Positions 10,200-22,600 of a DNA stretch of 64,000 bases are shown piece after piece (within the stretch, counting starts at the first letter, position 1; every line of letters begins with the position of its first letter). The notes under the pieces were generated by a model. The model was given only the letters and a program-made list of their open reading frames with translations, had not been told where the DNA came from and searched no databases. A program made the translations under genes and the position numbers. Source of the DNA: Rhabditoides inermis (lineage: Eukaryota; Nematoda; Chromadorea; Rhabditida; Rhabditidae); assembly GCA_963966185.1 (NCBI GenBank), contig CAWZYM010000196.1, forward strand, positions 552,380 through 616,379. Reading direction: 5' to 3'.

Positions 10200-13100
10200 A
10201 ACAGAATAAGGAGGAATCACTGTGTCAGTTTCACTCTAGAGACGGTAGAAAAGCTGTCCGGAAACTGTGAATTCCCAGTTCTGCTAATTATAACATTTAT
10301 GCAAAACTATTTTCTTCCAAATGTGTTCGAATCGTGATCGAACTAGATAAGATAAATAACAGAATAAGGAGGAATCACTGTGTCAGTTTCACTGTAGAGA
10401 GAGTAGAGAAGCTGTCCGGAAACTGTGAATTCCCAGTTCTGCTAATTATAACATTTATGCAAAAATATTTTCTTCCAGATGTGTTCGAATCGTGATCGAA
10501 CTAGATCAGAGAAATAACAGAATAAGGAGGAATCACTGTGTCAGTTTCACTGTAGAGAGAGTAGAGAAGCTGTCAGGAAACTGTGACTTCCCAGTTCTCC
10601 TAATTTTGGCATTTATGCAAAAGTATTTTCTTCCAAACGTGTTCGAATCGTGATCGAACTAGATCAGAGAAATAACAGAATAAGGAGGAATCACTGTGTC
10701 AGTTCCACTCTAGAGAGCGTAGAGAAGCAGTCCGGGAGTTGTGACTTCCCAGTTCTGCTAATTATGGCATTTATGCAAAAATATTTTCTTCCAGATGTGT
10801 TCGAATCGTGATCGAACTAGATCAGAGAAATGACAAAATAAGGAGGAATCACTGTGTCAGTTCCACTCTAGAGAGCGTAGAGAAGCAGTGCGGGAGTTGT
10901 GACTTCCCAGTTCTGCTAATTATGGCATTTATGCAAAACTATTTTCTTCCAAATGTGTTCGAATCGTGATCGAACTAGATAAGATAAATAACAGAATAAG
11001 GAGGAATCACTGTGTCAGTTTCACTGTAGAAAGAGTAGAGAAGCTGTCCGGAAACTGTGAATTCCCAGTTCTGCTAATTATAACATTTATGCAAAAATAT
11101 TTTCTTCCAGATGTGTTCGAATCGTGATCGAACCAGATCAGAGAAATAACAGAATAAGGAGGAATCACTGTGTCAGTTCCACTCTAGAGAGCGTAGAAAA
11201 GCAGTCCGGGAGTTGTGACTTCCCAGTTCTGCTAATTATGGCATTTATGCAAAACTATTTTCTTCCAAATGTGTTCGAATCGTGATCGAACTAGATAAGA
11301 TAAATAACAGAATAAGGAGGAATCACTGTGTCAGTTTCACTGTAGAGAAAGTAGAGAAGCTGTCCGGAAACTGTGACTTCCCAGTTCTGCTAATTTTGGC
11401 ATTTATGCAAAAGTATTTTCTTCCAAACGTGTTCGAATCGTGATCGAACTAGATAAGATAAATAACAGAATAAGGAGGAATCACTGTGTCAGTTCCACTC
11501 TAGAGAGCGTAGAGAAGCAGTCCGGGAGTTGTGACTTCCCAGTTCTGCTAATTATGGCATTTATGCAAAAACATTTTCTTCCAGATGTGTTCGAATCGTG
11601 ATCGAACTAGATCAGAGAAATGACAAAATAAGGAGGAATCACTGTGTCAGTTCCACTCTAGAGAGCGTAGAGAAGCAGTCCGGGAGTTGTGACTTCCCAG
11701 TTCTGCTAATTATGGCATTTATGCAAAAACATTTTCTTCCAGATGTGTTCGAATCGTGATCGAACTAGATCAGAGAAATGACAAAATAAGGAGGAATCAC
11801 TGTGTCAGTTCCACTCTAGAGAGCGTAGAGAAGCAGTCCGGGAGTTGTGAATTCCCAGTTCTGCTAATTATAACATTTATGCAAAACTATTTTCTTCCAA
11901 ATGTGTTCGAATCGTGATCGAACTAGATAAGATAAATAACAGAATAAGGAGGAATCACTGTGTCAGTTTCACTGTAGAGAGAGTAGAGAAGCTGTCCGGA
12001 AACTGTGAATTCCCAGTTCTGCTAATTTTGGCATTTATGCAAAAGTATTTTCTTCCAAACGTGTTCGAATCGTGATCGAACTAGATAAGATAAATAACAG
12101 AATAAGGAGGAATCACTGTGTCAGTTCCACTCTAGAGAGCGTAGAGAAGCAGTCCGGGAGTTGTGACTTCCCAGTTCTGCTAATTATGGCATTTATGCAA
12201 AAACATTTTCTTCCAGATGTGTTCGAATCGTGATCGAACTAGATCAGAGAAATGACAAAATAAGGAGGAATCACTGTGTCAGTTCCACTCTAGAGAGCGT
12301 AGAGAAGCAGTCCGGGAGTTGTGACTTCCCAGTTCTGCTAATTATGGCATTTATGCAAAAACATTTTCTTCCAGATGTGTTCGAATCGTGATCGAACTAG
12401 ATCAGAGAAATGACAAAATAAGGAGGAATCACTGTGTCAGTTCCACTCTAGAGAGCGTAGAGAAGCAGTCCGGGAGTTGTGAATTCCCAGTTCTGCTAAT
12501 TATAACATTTATGCAAAACTATTTTCTTCCAAATGTGTTCGAATCGTGATCGAACTAGATAAGATAAATAACAGAATAAGGAGGAATCACTGTGTCAGTT
12601 TCACTGTAGAGAGAGTAGAGAAGCTGTCCGGAAACTGTGAATTCCCAGTTCTGCTAATTATAACATTTATGCAAAAATATTTTCTTCCAGATGTGTTCGA
12701 ATCGTGATCGAACTAGATCAGAGAAATAACAGAATAAGGAGGAATCACTGTGTCAGTTTCACTGTAGAGAGAGTAGAGAAGCTGTCCGGAAACTGTGACT
12801 TCCCAGTTCTCCTAATTTTGGCATTTATGCAAAAGTATTTTCTTCCAAACGTGTTCGAATCGTGATCGAACTAGATCAGAGAAATAACAGAATAAGGAGG
12901 AATCACTGTGTCAGTTCCACTCTAGAGAGCGTAGAGAAGCAGTCCGGGAGTTGTGACTTCCCAGTTCTGCTAATTATGGCATTTATGCAAAAATATTTTC
13001 TTCCAGATGTGTTCGAATCGTGATCGAACTAGATCAGAGAAATGACAAAATAAGGAGGAATCACTGTGTCAGTTCCACTCTAGAGAGCGTAGAGAAGCAG

Positions 13101-13320
13101 TGCGGGAGTTGTGACTTCCCAGTTCTGCTAATTATGGCATTTATGCAAAACTATTTTCTTCCAAATGTGTTCGAATCGTGATCGAACTAGATAAGATAAA
13201 TAACAGAATAAGGAGGAATCACTGTGTCAGTTTCACTGTAGAAAGAGTAGAGAAGCTGTCCGGAAACTGTGAATTCCCAGTTCTGCTAATTATAATATTT
13301 ATGCAAAAATATTTTCTTCC
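10200..13320. repeat. Fourteen-monomer duplication (period 2,212 bp)
   Basis: The rare cagttctcctaatttt occurs at about 10,593 and 12,805, exactly 2,212 bp (14 x 158) apart. It is followed in both by aacgtgttcg, a consensus monomer, gaaatgacaaaataagg and a gtgcgggag monomer. The right ends diverge near 11.1 and 13.3 kb, where one copy reads ccagatg and the other ccatatg. Confidence 0.75.
11440..12700. repeat. Four-monomer tandem duplication (period 632 bp)
   Basis: gcaaaaacattttc occurs at about 11,565, 11,724, 12,197 and 12,355. These are two pairs 158 bp apart internally and 632 bp (4 x 158) apart from each other. The accompanying gaaatgacaaaataagg and gagttgtgaattc variants repeat with the same spacing. 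Confidence 0.8.
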
Positions 13321-14910
13321 ATATGTGTTCGAATCGTGATCGAACCAGATCAGAGAAATAACAGAATAAGGAAGAATCACTGTGTCAGTTCCACTCTAGA
13401 GAGCGTAGAAAAGCAGTCCGGGAGTTGTGACTTCCCAGTTCTGCTAATTATGGCATTTATGCAAAACTATTTTCTTCCAAATGTGTTCGAATCGTGATCG
13501 AACTAGATAAGATAAATAACAGAATAAGGAGGAATCACTGTGTCAGTTTCACTGTAGAAAGAGTAGAGAAGCTGTCCGGAAACTGTGAATTCCCAGTTCT
13601 GCTAATTATAACATTTATGCAAAAATATTTTCTTCCAGATGTGTTCGAATCGTGATCGAACCAGATCAGAGAAATAACAGAATAAGGAGGAATCACTGTG
13701 TCAGTTCCACTCTAGAGAGCGTAGAAAAGCAGTCCGGGAGTTGTGACTTCCCAGTTCTGCTAATTTTGGCATTTATGCAAAAGTATTTTCTTCCAAACGT
13801 GTTCGAATCGTGATCGAACTAGATAAGATAAATAACAGAATAAGGAGGAATCACTGTGTCAGTTTCACTGTAGAGAAAGTAGAGAAGCTGTCCGGGAGTT
13901 GTGACTTTCCAGTTCTGCTAATTATGGCATTTATGCAAAAGTATTTTCTTCCAGATGTGTTCGAATTGTGATCGAACTAGATAAGAGAAATAACAGAATA
14001 AGAAGGAATCACTGTGTCAGTTTCATTCTAGAAAGCGTAGAGAAGCAGTCCGGGAGATGTGACTTACCAGTTCTGCTAATTATGACATTTATGCAAACTA
14101 TTTTCTTCCAGACGTGTTCGAATTGTAATCGAACTAAATCAGAGAAATAACAGAATAAGGAGGAATCACTGTGTCAGTTCCACTCTAGAGAACGTAGAGA
14201 GGCAGTCCGGTAGTTGTGACTTCCCAGTTCTGCTAATTAGGACATTTATGCAAAACTATATCCTTCCAGATGTGTTCGAATCGTGATCGAACTAGATCAG
14301 AGAATTAACAGAACAAGAAGGAATCACTGTGTCAGTTTCACTTTAGAGAGCGTAGAAAAGCTGTCCGGAAACTGTGACTTCCCAGTTCTGCTAATTATGG
14401 CATTTATGCAAAACTATTTTCTTCCAGATGTGTTCGAATCGTGATCGAACTAGATCAGAGAAATAACAGAATAAGGAGGAATCACTGTGTCAGTTTCACT
14501 CTAGAGAGCGTAGAGAAGCAGTCCGGGAGTTGTGACTTCCCAGTTCTGCTAATTATGGCATTTATGCAAAAATATTTTCTTCCAGATGTGTTCGAATCGT
14601 GATCGAACTAGATAAGAGAATTAACAGAATAAGGAGGAATCACTGTGTCAGTTCCACTCTAGAGAGCGTAGAGAAGCAGTGCGGAAGTTGTGACTTCCCA
14701 GTTCTGCTAATTATGGCATTTATGCAAAAATATTTTCTTCCAGATGTGTTCGAATCGTGATCGAACTAGATCAGAGAAATAACAGAATAAGGAGGAATCA
14801 CTGTGTCAGTTCCACTCTAGAGAGCGTAGAGAAGCAGTCCGGGAGTTGTGACTTCCCAGTTCTGCTAATTATGGCATTTATGCAAAAATATTTTCTTCCA
14901 GATGTGTTCG

Positions 14911-17900
14911 AATCGTGATCGAACGAGAAAAGAGAAATAACAGAATAAGGAAGAATCACTGTGTCAGTTTCACTCTAGAGAGCGTAGAGAAGCAGTCCGG
15001 GAGATGTGACTTCCCAGTTCTGTTAATTATGACATTTATGCAAAACTATTTTTTCTTCCAGATGTGTTCGAATCGTGATCGAACTAGATCAGAGAATTAA
15101 CAGAATAAGGAGGAATCACTGTGTCAGTTCCACTCTAGAGAGCGTAGAGAAGCAGTCCGGGAGGTGTGATTTCCCAGTTCTGCTAATTATGACATTTATG
15201 CAAAACTATTTTCTTCCAGATGTGTTCGAATCGTGATCGAACTAGATCAGAGATTTAACAGAATAAGGAGGAATCACTGTGTCAGTTCCACTCTAGAGAG
15301 CGTAGAGAAGCAGTCCGGGAGTTGTGACTTCCCAGTTCTGCTAATTATGACATTTATGCAAAACTATTTTCTTCCAGATGTGTTCGAATCGTGATCGAAC
15401 TAGATCAGAGAATTAACAGAATAAGAAGGAATCACTGTGTCAGTTCCACTCTAGAGAGCGTAGAGAATCAGTCCGGGAGTTGTGACTTCCCAGTTCTGCT
15501 AATTATGGCATTTATGCAAAACTATATCCTTCCAGATGAATTCGAATCGTGATCGAACTCGATCAGAGAACTAACAGAATAAGGAGAAATCACTGTGTCA
15601 GTTCCACTCTAGAGAGCGTAGAGAATCAGTCCGGGAGTTGTGACTTCCCAGTTCTGCTAATTATGGCATTTATGCAAAACTATATCCTTCCAGATGAATT
15701 CGAATCGTGATCGAACTCGATCAGAGAACTAACAGAATAAGGAGAAATCACTGTGTCAGTTCCACTCTAGAGAGCGTAGAGAAGCAGTCCGGGAGATGTG
15801 ACTTCCCAGTTCTGCTAATTATGACATTTATGCAAAACTAGTTTTTTTTTCCGAATGTGTTCGAATCGTGATCGAACTAGATCAGAGAATTAACAGAATA
15901 AGGAGGAATCACTGTGTCAGTTCCACTCTAGAGAGCGTAGAGAATCAGTCCAGTAGTTGTGACTTCCCAGTTCTGCTAATTATGGCATTTATGCAAAACT
16001 ATTTTTTCTTCCATATGTGTTCGAATCGTGATCGAACTAGATCAGAGAATTAACAGAATAAGAAGGAATCACTGTGTCAGTTCCACTCTAGAGAGCGTAG
16101 AGAATCAGTCCGGGAGTTGTGACTTCCCAGTTCTGCTAATTATGACATTTATGCAAAACTATTTTCTTCCAGATGTGTTCGAATCGTGATCGAACTAGAT
16201 GAGAGAAATAACAGAATAAGGAGGAATCACTGTGTCAGTTTCACTGTAAAGAGCGTAGAAAAGCTGTCCGGGAGTTGTGATTTCCCAGTTCTGCTAATTA
16301 TGACATTTATGCAAAACTATTTTCTTCCAGATGTGTTCGAATCGTGATCGAACTAGATGAGAGAAATAACAGAATAAGGAGGAATCACTGTGTCAGTTTC
16401 ACTGTAAAGAACGTAGAAAAGCTGTCCGGGAGTTGTGATTTCCCAGTTCTGCTAATTATGACATTTATGCAAAACTATTTTCTTCCAGATGTGTTCGAAT
16501 CGTGATCGAACTAGATCAGAGAAATAACAGAATAAGGAGGAATCACTGTGTCAGTTCCACTCTAGAGAGCGTAGAGAAGCAGTCCGGGAGTTGTGACTTC
16601 CCAGTTCTGCTAATTATGGCATTTATGCAAAACTATTTTTTTCTTCCAGATGTGTTCGAATCGTGATAGAACTAGATCAGAGAATTAACAGAATAAGAAG
16701 GAATCACTGTGTCAGTTCCAATCTAGAGAGCGTAGAGAATCAGTCCGGGAGTTGTGACTTCCCAGTTCTGCTAATTATGACATTTATGCAAAACTAGTTT
16801 TTTTTCCGAATGTGTTCGAATCGTGATCGAACTAGATCAGAGAATTAACAGAATAAGGAGGAATCACTGTGTCAGTTTCACTGTAAAGAGCGTAGAAAAG
16901 CTGTCCGGGAGTTGTGATTTCCCAGTTCTGCTAATTATGACATTTATGCAAAACTATTTTCTTCCAGATGTGTTCGAATCGTGATCGAACTAGATCAGAG
17001 AATTAACAGAATAAGGAGGAATCACTGTGTCAGTTCCACTCTAGAGAGCGTAGAGAAGCTGTCCGGGAGTTGTGACTTCCCAGTTCTGCTAATTATGACA
17101 TTTATGCAAAACTATTTTCTTCCAGATGTGTTCGAATCGTGATCGAACTAGATGAGAGAAATAACAGAATAAGGAGGAATCACTGTGTCAGTTTCACTGT
17201 AAAGAGCGTAGAAAAGCTGTCCGGGAGTTGTGACTTCCCAGTTCTGCTAATTATGACATTTATGCAAAACTATTTTCTTCCAGATGTGTTCGAATCGTGA
17301 TCGAACTAGATCAGAGATTTAACAGAATAAGGAGGAATCACTGTGTCAGTTCCACTCTAGAGAGCGTAGAGAAGCAGTCCGGGAGTTGTGACTTCCCAGT
17401 TCTGCTAATTATGACATTTATGCAAAACTATTTTCTTCCAGATGTGTTCGAATCGTGATCGAACTAGATCAGAGAATTAACAGAATAAGAAGGAATCACT
17501 GTGTCAGTTCCACTCTAGAGAGCGTAGAGAATCAGTCCGGGAGTTGTGACTTCCCAGTTCTGCTAATTATGGCATTTATGAAAAACTATATCCTTCCAGA
17601 TGAATTCGAATCGTGATCGAACTCGATCAGAGAACTAACAGAATAAGGAGAAATCACTGTGTCAGTTCCACTCTAGAGAGCGTAGAGAATCAGTCCGGGA
17701 GTTGTGACTTCCCAGTTCTGCTAATTATGGCATTTATGCAAAACTATATCCTTCCAGATGAATTCGAATCGTGATCGAACTCGATCAGAGAACTAACAGA
17801 ATAAGGAGAAATCACTGTGTCAGTTCCACTCTAGAGAGCGTAGAGAAGCAGTCCGGGAGATGTGACTTCCCAGTTCTGCTAATTATGACATTTATGCAAA

Positions 17901-19680
17901 ACTAGTTTTTTTTTCCGAATGTGTTCGAATCGTGATCGAACTAGATCAGAGAATTAACAGAATAAGGAGGAATCACTGTGTCAGTTCCACTCTAGAGAGC
18001 GTAGAGAATCAGTCCAGTAGTTGTGACTTCCCAGTTCTGCTAATTATGGCATTTATGCAAAACTATTTTTTCTTCCATATGTGTTCGAATCGTGATCGAA
18101 CTAGATCAGAGAATTAACAGAATAAGAAGGAATCACTGTGTCAGTTCCACTCTAGAGAGCGTAGAGAATCAGTCCGGGAGTTGTGACTTCCCAGTTCTGC
18201 TAATTATGACATTTATGCAAAACTATTTTCTTCCAGATGTGTTCGAATCGTGATCGAACTAGATGAGAGAAATAACAGAATAAGGAGGAATCACTGTGTC
18301 AGTTTCACTGTAAAGAGCGTAGAAAAGCTGTCCGGGAGTTGTGATTTCCCAGTTCTGCTAATTATGACATTTATGCAAAACTATTTTCTTCCAGATGTGT
18401 TCGAATCGTGATCGAACTAGATGAGAGAAATAACAGAATAAGGAGGAATCACTGTGTCAGTTTCACTGTAAAGAACGTAGAAAAGCTGTCCGGGAGTTGT
18501 GATTTCCCAGTTCTGCTAATTATGACATTTATGCAAAACTATTTTCTTCCAGATGTGTTCGAATCGTGATCGAACTAGATCAGAGAAATAACAGAATAAG
18601 GAGGAATCACTGTGTCAGTTCCACTCTAGAGAGCGTAGAGAAGCAGTCCGGGAGTTGTGACTTCCCAGTTCTGCTAATTATGACATTTATGCAAAACTAT
18701 TTTCTTCCAGATGTGTTCGAATCGTGATCGAACTAGATGAGAGAAATAACAGAATAAGGAGGAATCACTGTGTCAGTTTCACTGTAAAGAGCGTAGAAAA
18801 GCTGTCCGGGAGTTGTGATTTCCCAGTTCTGCTAATTATGACATTTATGCAAAACTATTTTCTTCCAGATGTGTTCGAATCGTGATCGAACTAGATCAGA
18901 GAATTAACAGAATAAGGAGGAATCACTGTGTCAGTTCCACTCTAGAGAGAGTAGAGAATCAGTCCGGGAGTTGTGACTTCCCAGTTCTGCTAATTATGGC
19001 ATTTATGCAAAACTATTTTTTTCTTCCAGATGTGTTCGAATCGTGATAGAACTAGATCAGAGAATTAACAGAATAAGAAGGAATCACTGTGTCAGTTCCA
19101 CTCTAGAGAGCGTAGAGAATCAGTCCGGGAGTTGTGACTTCCCAGTTCTGCTAATTATGACATTTATGCAAAACTAGTTTTTTTTCCGAATGTGTTCGAA
19201 TCGTGATCGAACTAGATCAGAAAATTAACAGAATAAGGAGGAATCACTGTGTCAGTTCCACTCTAGAGAGCGTAGAGAATCAGTCCAGTAGTTGTGACTT
19301 CCCAGTTCTGCTAACTATGGCATTTATGCAAAACTATTTTCTTCCAGATGTGTTCGAATCGTGATCGAACTAGATGAGAGAAATAACAGAATAAGGAGGA
19401 ATCACTGTGTCAGTTTCACTGTAAAGAGCGTAGAAAAGCTGTCCGGGAGTTGTGATTTCCCAGTTCTGCTAATTATGACATTTATGCAAAACTATTTTCT
19501 TCCAGATGTGTTCGAATCGTGATCGAACTAGATCAGAGAATTAACAGAATAAGGAGGAATCACTGTGTCAGTTCCACTCTAGAGAGCGTAGAGAAGCAGT
19601 CCGGGAGTTGTGACTTCCCAGTTCTGCTAATTATGGCATTTATGCAAAACTATTTTCTTCCAGATGTGTTCGAATCGTGA
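14911..19680. repeat. Array segment 4: T-run, actaac and gatgagag monomers in a 13-mer repeat
   Basis: Typical variants are gagaatcagtcc, gatgaattcgaatcg with tatatcc and cgatcagagaactaac, actagatgagagaaataac with actgtaaagagcg, and aaaactag followed by 8 or 9 Ts. The gagatttaac linker at about 15,249 recurs 2,064 bp later at about 17,313 (13 x 158 plus 10), and the flanking variants repeat in order. The right copy holds two more monomers: gtgatagaactag is at about 16,660 and 19,042, which is 2,382 bp. Confidence 0.75.
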
Positions 19681-22600
19681 TCGAACTAGATCAGAGAAAT
19701 AACAGAATAAGGAGGAATCACTGTGTCAGTTCCACTCTAGAGAGCGTAGAGAAGCAGTCCGGGAGTTGTGACTTCCTAGTACTGCTAATTATGGCATTTA
19801 TGCAAAACTATTTTCTTCCAGATGTGTTCGAATCGTGATCGAACTAGATCAGAGAAATAACAGAATAAGGAGGAATCACTGTGTCAGTTCCACTCTAGAG
19901 AGCGTAGAAAAGCAGTCCGGGAGTTGTGACTTCCCAGTTCTGCTAATTATGGCATTTATGCAAAACTATTTTCTTCCAAATGTGTTCGAATCGTGATCGA
20001 ACTAGATCAGAGAAATAACGGAACAAGGAGGAATCACTGTGTCAGTTTCACTCTAGAGAGCGTAGAGAAGCAGTCCGAGAGTTGTGACTTCCCAGTTCTG
20101 CTATTTATGGCATTTATGCAAAACTATTTTCTTCCAGATGTGTTCGAATCGTGATCGAACTAGATCAGAGAAATAACAGAATAAGGAGGAATCACTGTGT
20201 CAGTTTCACTCTAGAGAGCGTAGAGAAGCAGTCTGGGAGTTGTGAATTCCCATTTCTGCTAACTATGGCATTTATGCAAAACTATTTTCTTCCAAATGTG
20301 TTCGAATCGTGATCGAACTAGATCAGAGAAATAACAGAATAAGGAGGAATCACTGTGTCAGTTTCACTCTAGAGAGCGTAGAGAAGCAGTCCGGGAGTTG
20401 TGACTTCCCAGTTCTGCTAATTATGGCATTTATGCAAAACTATTTTCTTCCAAATGTGTTCGAATCGTGATCGAACTAGATCAGAGAAATAACAGAATGA
20501 GGAGGAATCACTGTGTCAGTTTCACTCTAGAGAGCGTAGAGAAGCAGTCCGGGAGTTGTGACTTCCCAGTTCTGCTAATTACGGCATTTATGCAAAACTA
20601 TTTTCTTCCAGATGTGTTCGAATCGTGATCGTACTAGATCAGAGAAATAACAGAATAAGGAGGAATCACTGTGTCAGTTTCACTCTAGAGAGCGTAGAGA
20701 AGCAGTCCGGGAGTTGTGACTTCCCAGTTCTGCTAATTATGGCATTTATGCAAAAAATATTTTCTTCCAGATGTGTTCGAATCGTGATCGAACTAGATCA
20801 GAGAAATAACAGAATAAGGAGGAATCACTGTGTCAGTTCCACTCTAGAGAACGTAGAGAAGCAGTCTGGGAGTTGTGACTTCCCAGTTCTGCTAATTATG
20901 GCATTTATGCAAAACTATTTTCTTCCAGATGTGTTCGAATCGTGATCGTACTAGATCAGAGAAATTACAGAATAAGGAGGAATCACTGTGTCAGTTCCAC
21001 TCTAGAGAGCGTAGAGAAGCAGTCCGGGAGTTGTGACTTCCCAGTGTTGCTAATTATGGCATTTTTTCAAAACTATTTTCTTCCAGATGTGTTCGAATCA
21101 TGATCTAACTAGATCAGAGAAATTACAGAATAAGGAGGAATCACTGTGTCAGTTCCACTCTAGAGAGCGTAGAGAAGCAGTCTGGGAGTTGTGACTTCCC
21201 AGTTCTGCTAATTATGGCATTTAAGCAAAACTATTTTCTTCCAGATATGTGTTCGAAATCTGATCGAACTAGATCAGAGAAATAACAGAATAAGGAGGAA
21301 TCACTGTGTCAGTTTCACTCTAGAGAGCGTAGAGAAGCAGTCTGGGAGTTGTGAATTCCCATTTCTGCTAACTATGGCATTTATGCAAAACTATTTTCTT
21401 CCAAATGTGTTCGAATCGTGATCGAACTAGATCAGAGAAATAACAGAATAAGGAGAAATCACTGTGTCAGTTTCACTCTAGAGAGCGTAGAGAAGCAGTC
21501 CGGGAGTTGTGACTTCCCAGTTCTGCTAATTATGGCATTTATGCAAAACTATTTTCTTCCAGATGTGTTCGAATCGTGATCGAACTAGATGAGAGAAATA
21601 ACAGAATAAGGAGGAATCACTGTGTCAGTTTCACTGTAAAGAGCGTAGAAAAGCTGTCCGGGAGTTGTGATTTCCCAGTTCTGCTAATTATGACATTTAT
21701 GCAAAACTATTTTCTTCCAGATGTGTTCGAATCGTGATCGAACTAGATCAGAGAATTAACAGAATAAGGAGGAATCACTGTGTCAGTTCCACTCTAGAGA
21801 GCGTAGAGAAGCTGTCCGGGAGTTGTGACTTCCCAGTTCTGCTAATTATGACATTTATGCAAAACTATTTTCTTCCAGATATGTGTTCGAATCGTGATCG
21901 AACTAGATCAGAGAAATAACAGAATAAGGAGGAATCACTGTGTCAGTTCCACTCTAGAGAGCGTAGAGAAGCAGTCCGGGAGTTGTGACTTCCCAGTTCT
22001 GCTAATTATGGCATTTATGCAAAACTATTTTCTTCCAGATGTGTTCGAATCGTGATCGAACTAGATCAGAGAAATAACAGAATAATGAGGAATCACTGTG
22101 TCAGATCTACTCTAGAGAGCGTAGAGAAGCAGTCCGGGAGTTGTGACTTCCCAGTTCTGCTAATTATGGCATTTATGCAAAACTATTTTCTTCCAAATGT
22201 GTTCGAATCGTGATCGAACTAGATCAGAGAAATAACAGAAAAAAGAGGAATCACTGTGTCAGTTCCACTCTAGAGAGCGTAGAGAAGCAGTCCGAGAGTT
22301 GTGACTTCCCAGTTCTGCTATTTATGGCATTTATGCAAAACTATTTTCTTCCAGATGTGTTCGAATCGTGATCGAACTAGATCAGAGAAATAACAGAATA
22401 AGGAGGAATCACTGTGTCAGTTTCACTCTAGAGAGCGTAGAGAAGCAGTCTGGGAGTTGTGAATTCCCATTTCTGCTAACTATGGCATTTATGCAAAACT
22501 ATTTTCTTCCAAATGTGTTCGAATCGTGATCGAACTAGATCAGAGAAATAACAGAATAAGGAGGAATCACTGTGTCAGTTTCACTCTAGAGAGCGTAGAG

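Larger units (their letters stand above)
8280..14884. repeat. Duplicated blocks 8.28-9.84 kb and 13.48-14.88 kb
   Basis: Two blocks share the same unusual monomers in the same order: tcattctagaaagcgtag; gcaaactattttcttccagacgtg with gaattgtaatcg; gagaacgtagagaggcag; aattaggacattt with tatatcc; gataagagaattaac; and gtgcggaagttg. Their offset is 5,202 bp at the left and 5,044 bp at the right. The left block has one extra monomer (about 8,941-9,098) that repeats its neighbour. The sequence between them is other array segment 3 material. Confidence 0.75.
3141..14910. repeat. Array segment 3: gataagataaataac subfamily region
   Basis: I count about two dozen linkers with gataagataaataac between 3,146 and about 13,840 (for example 3,146, 5,311, 8,304, 10,345, 13,192, 13,824) and none elsewhere in the window. 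They commonly precede a monomer with actgtagagagagtagagaag or gtagaaagag, then a ggaaactgtgaattc block and ttataacattt. They alternate with consensus-like monomers, giving recurrent 2- to 4-monomer motifs. gaaatgacaaaataagg linkers (10.8, 11.6, 11.8, 12.2, 12.4 and 13.0 kb) are a minor local type. Confidence 0.8.
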
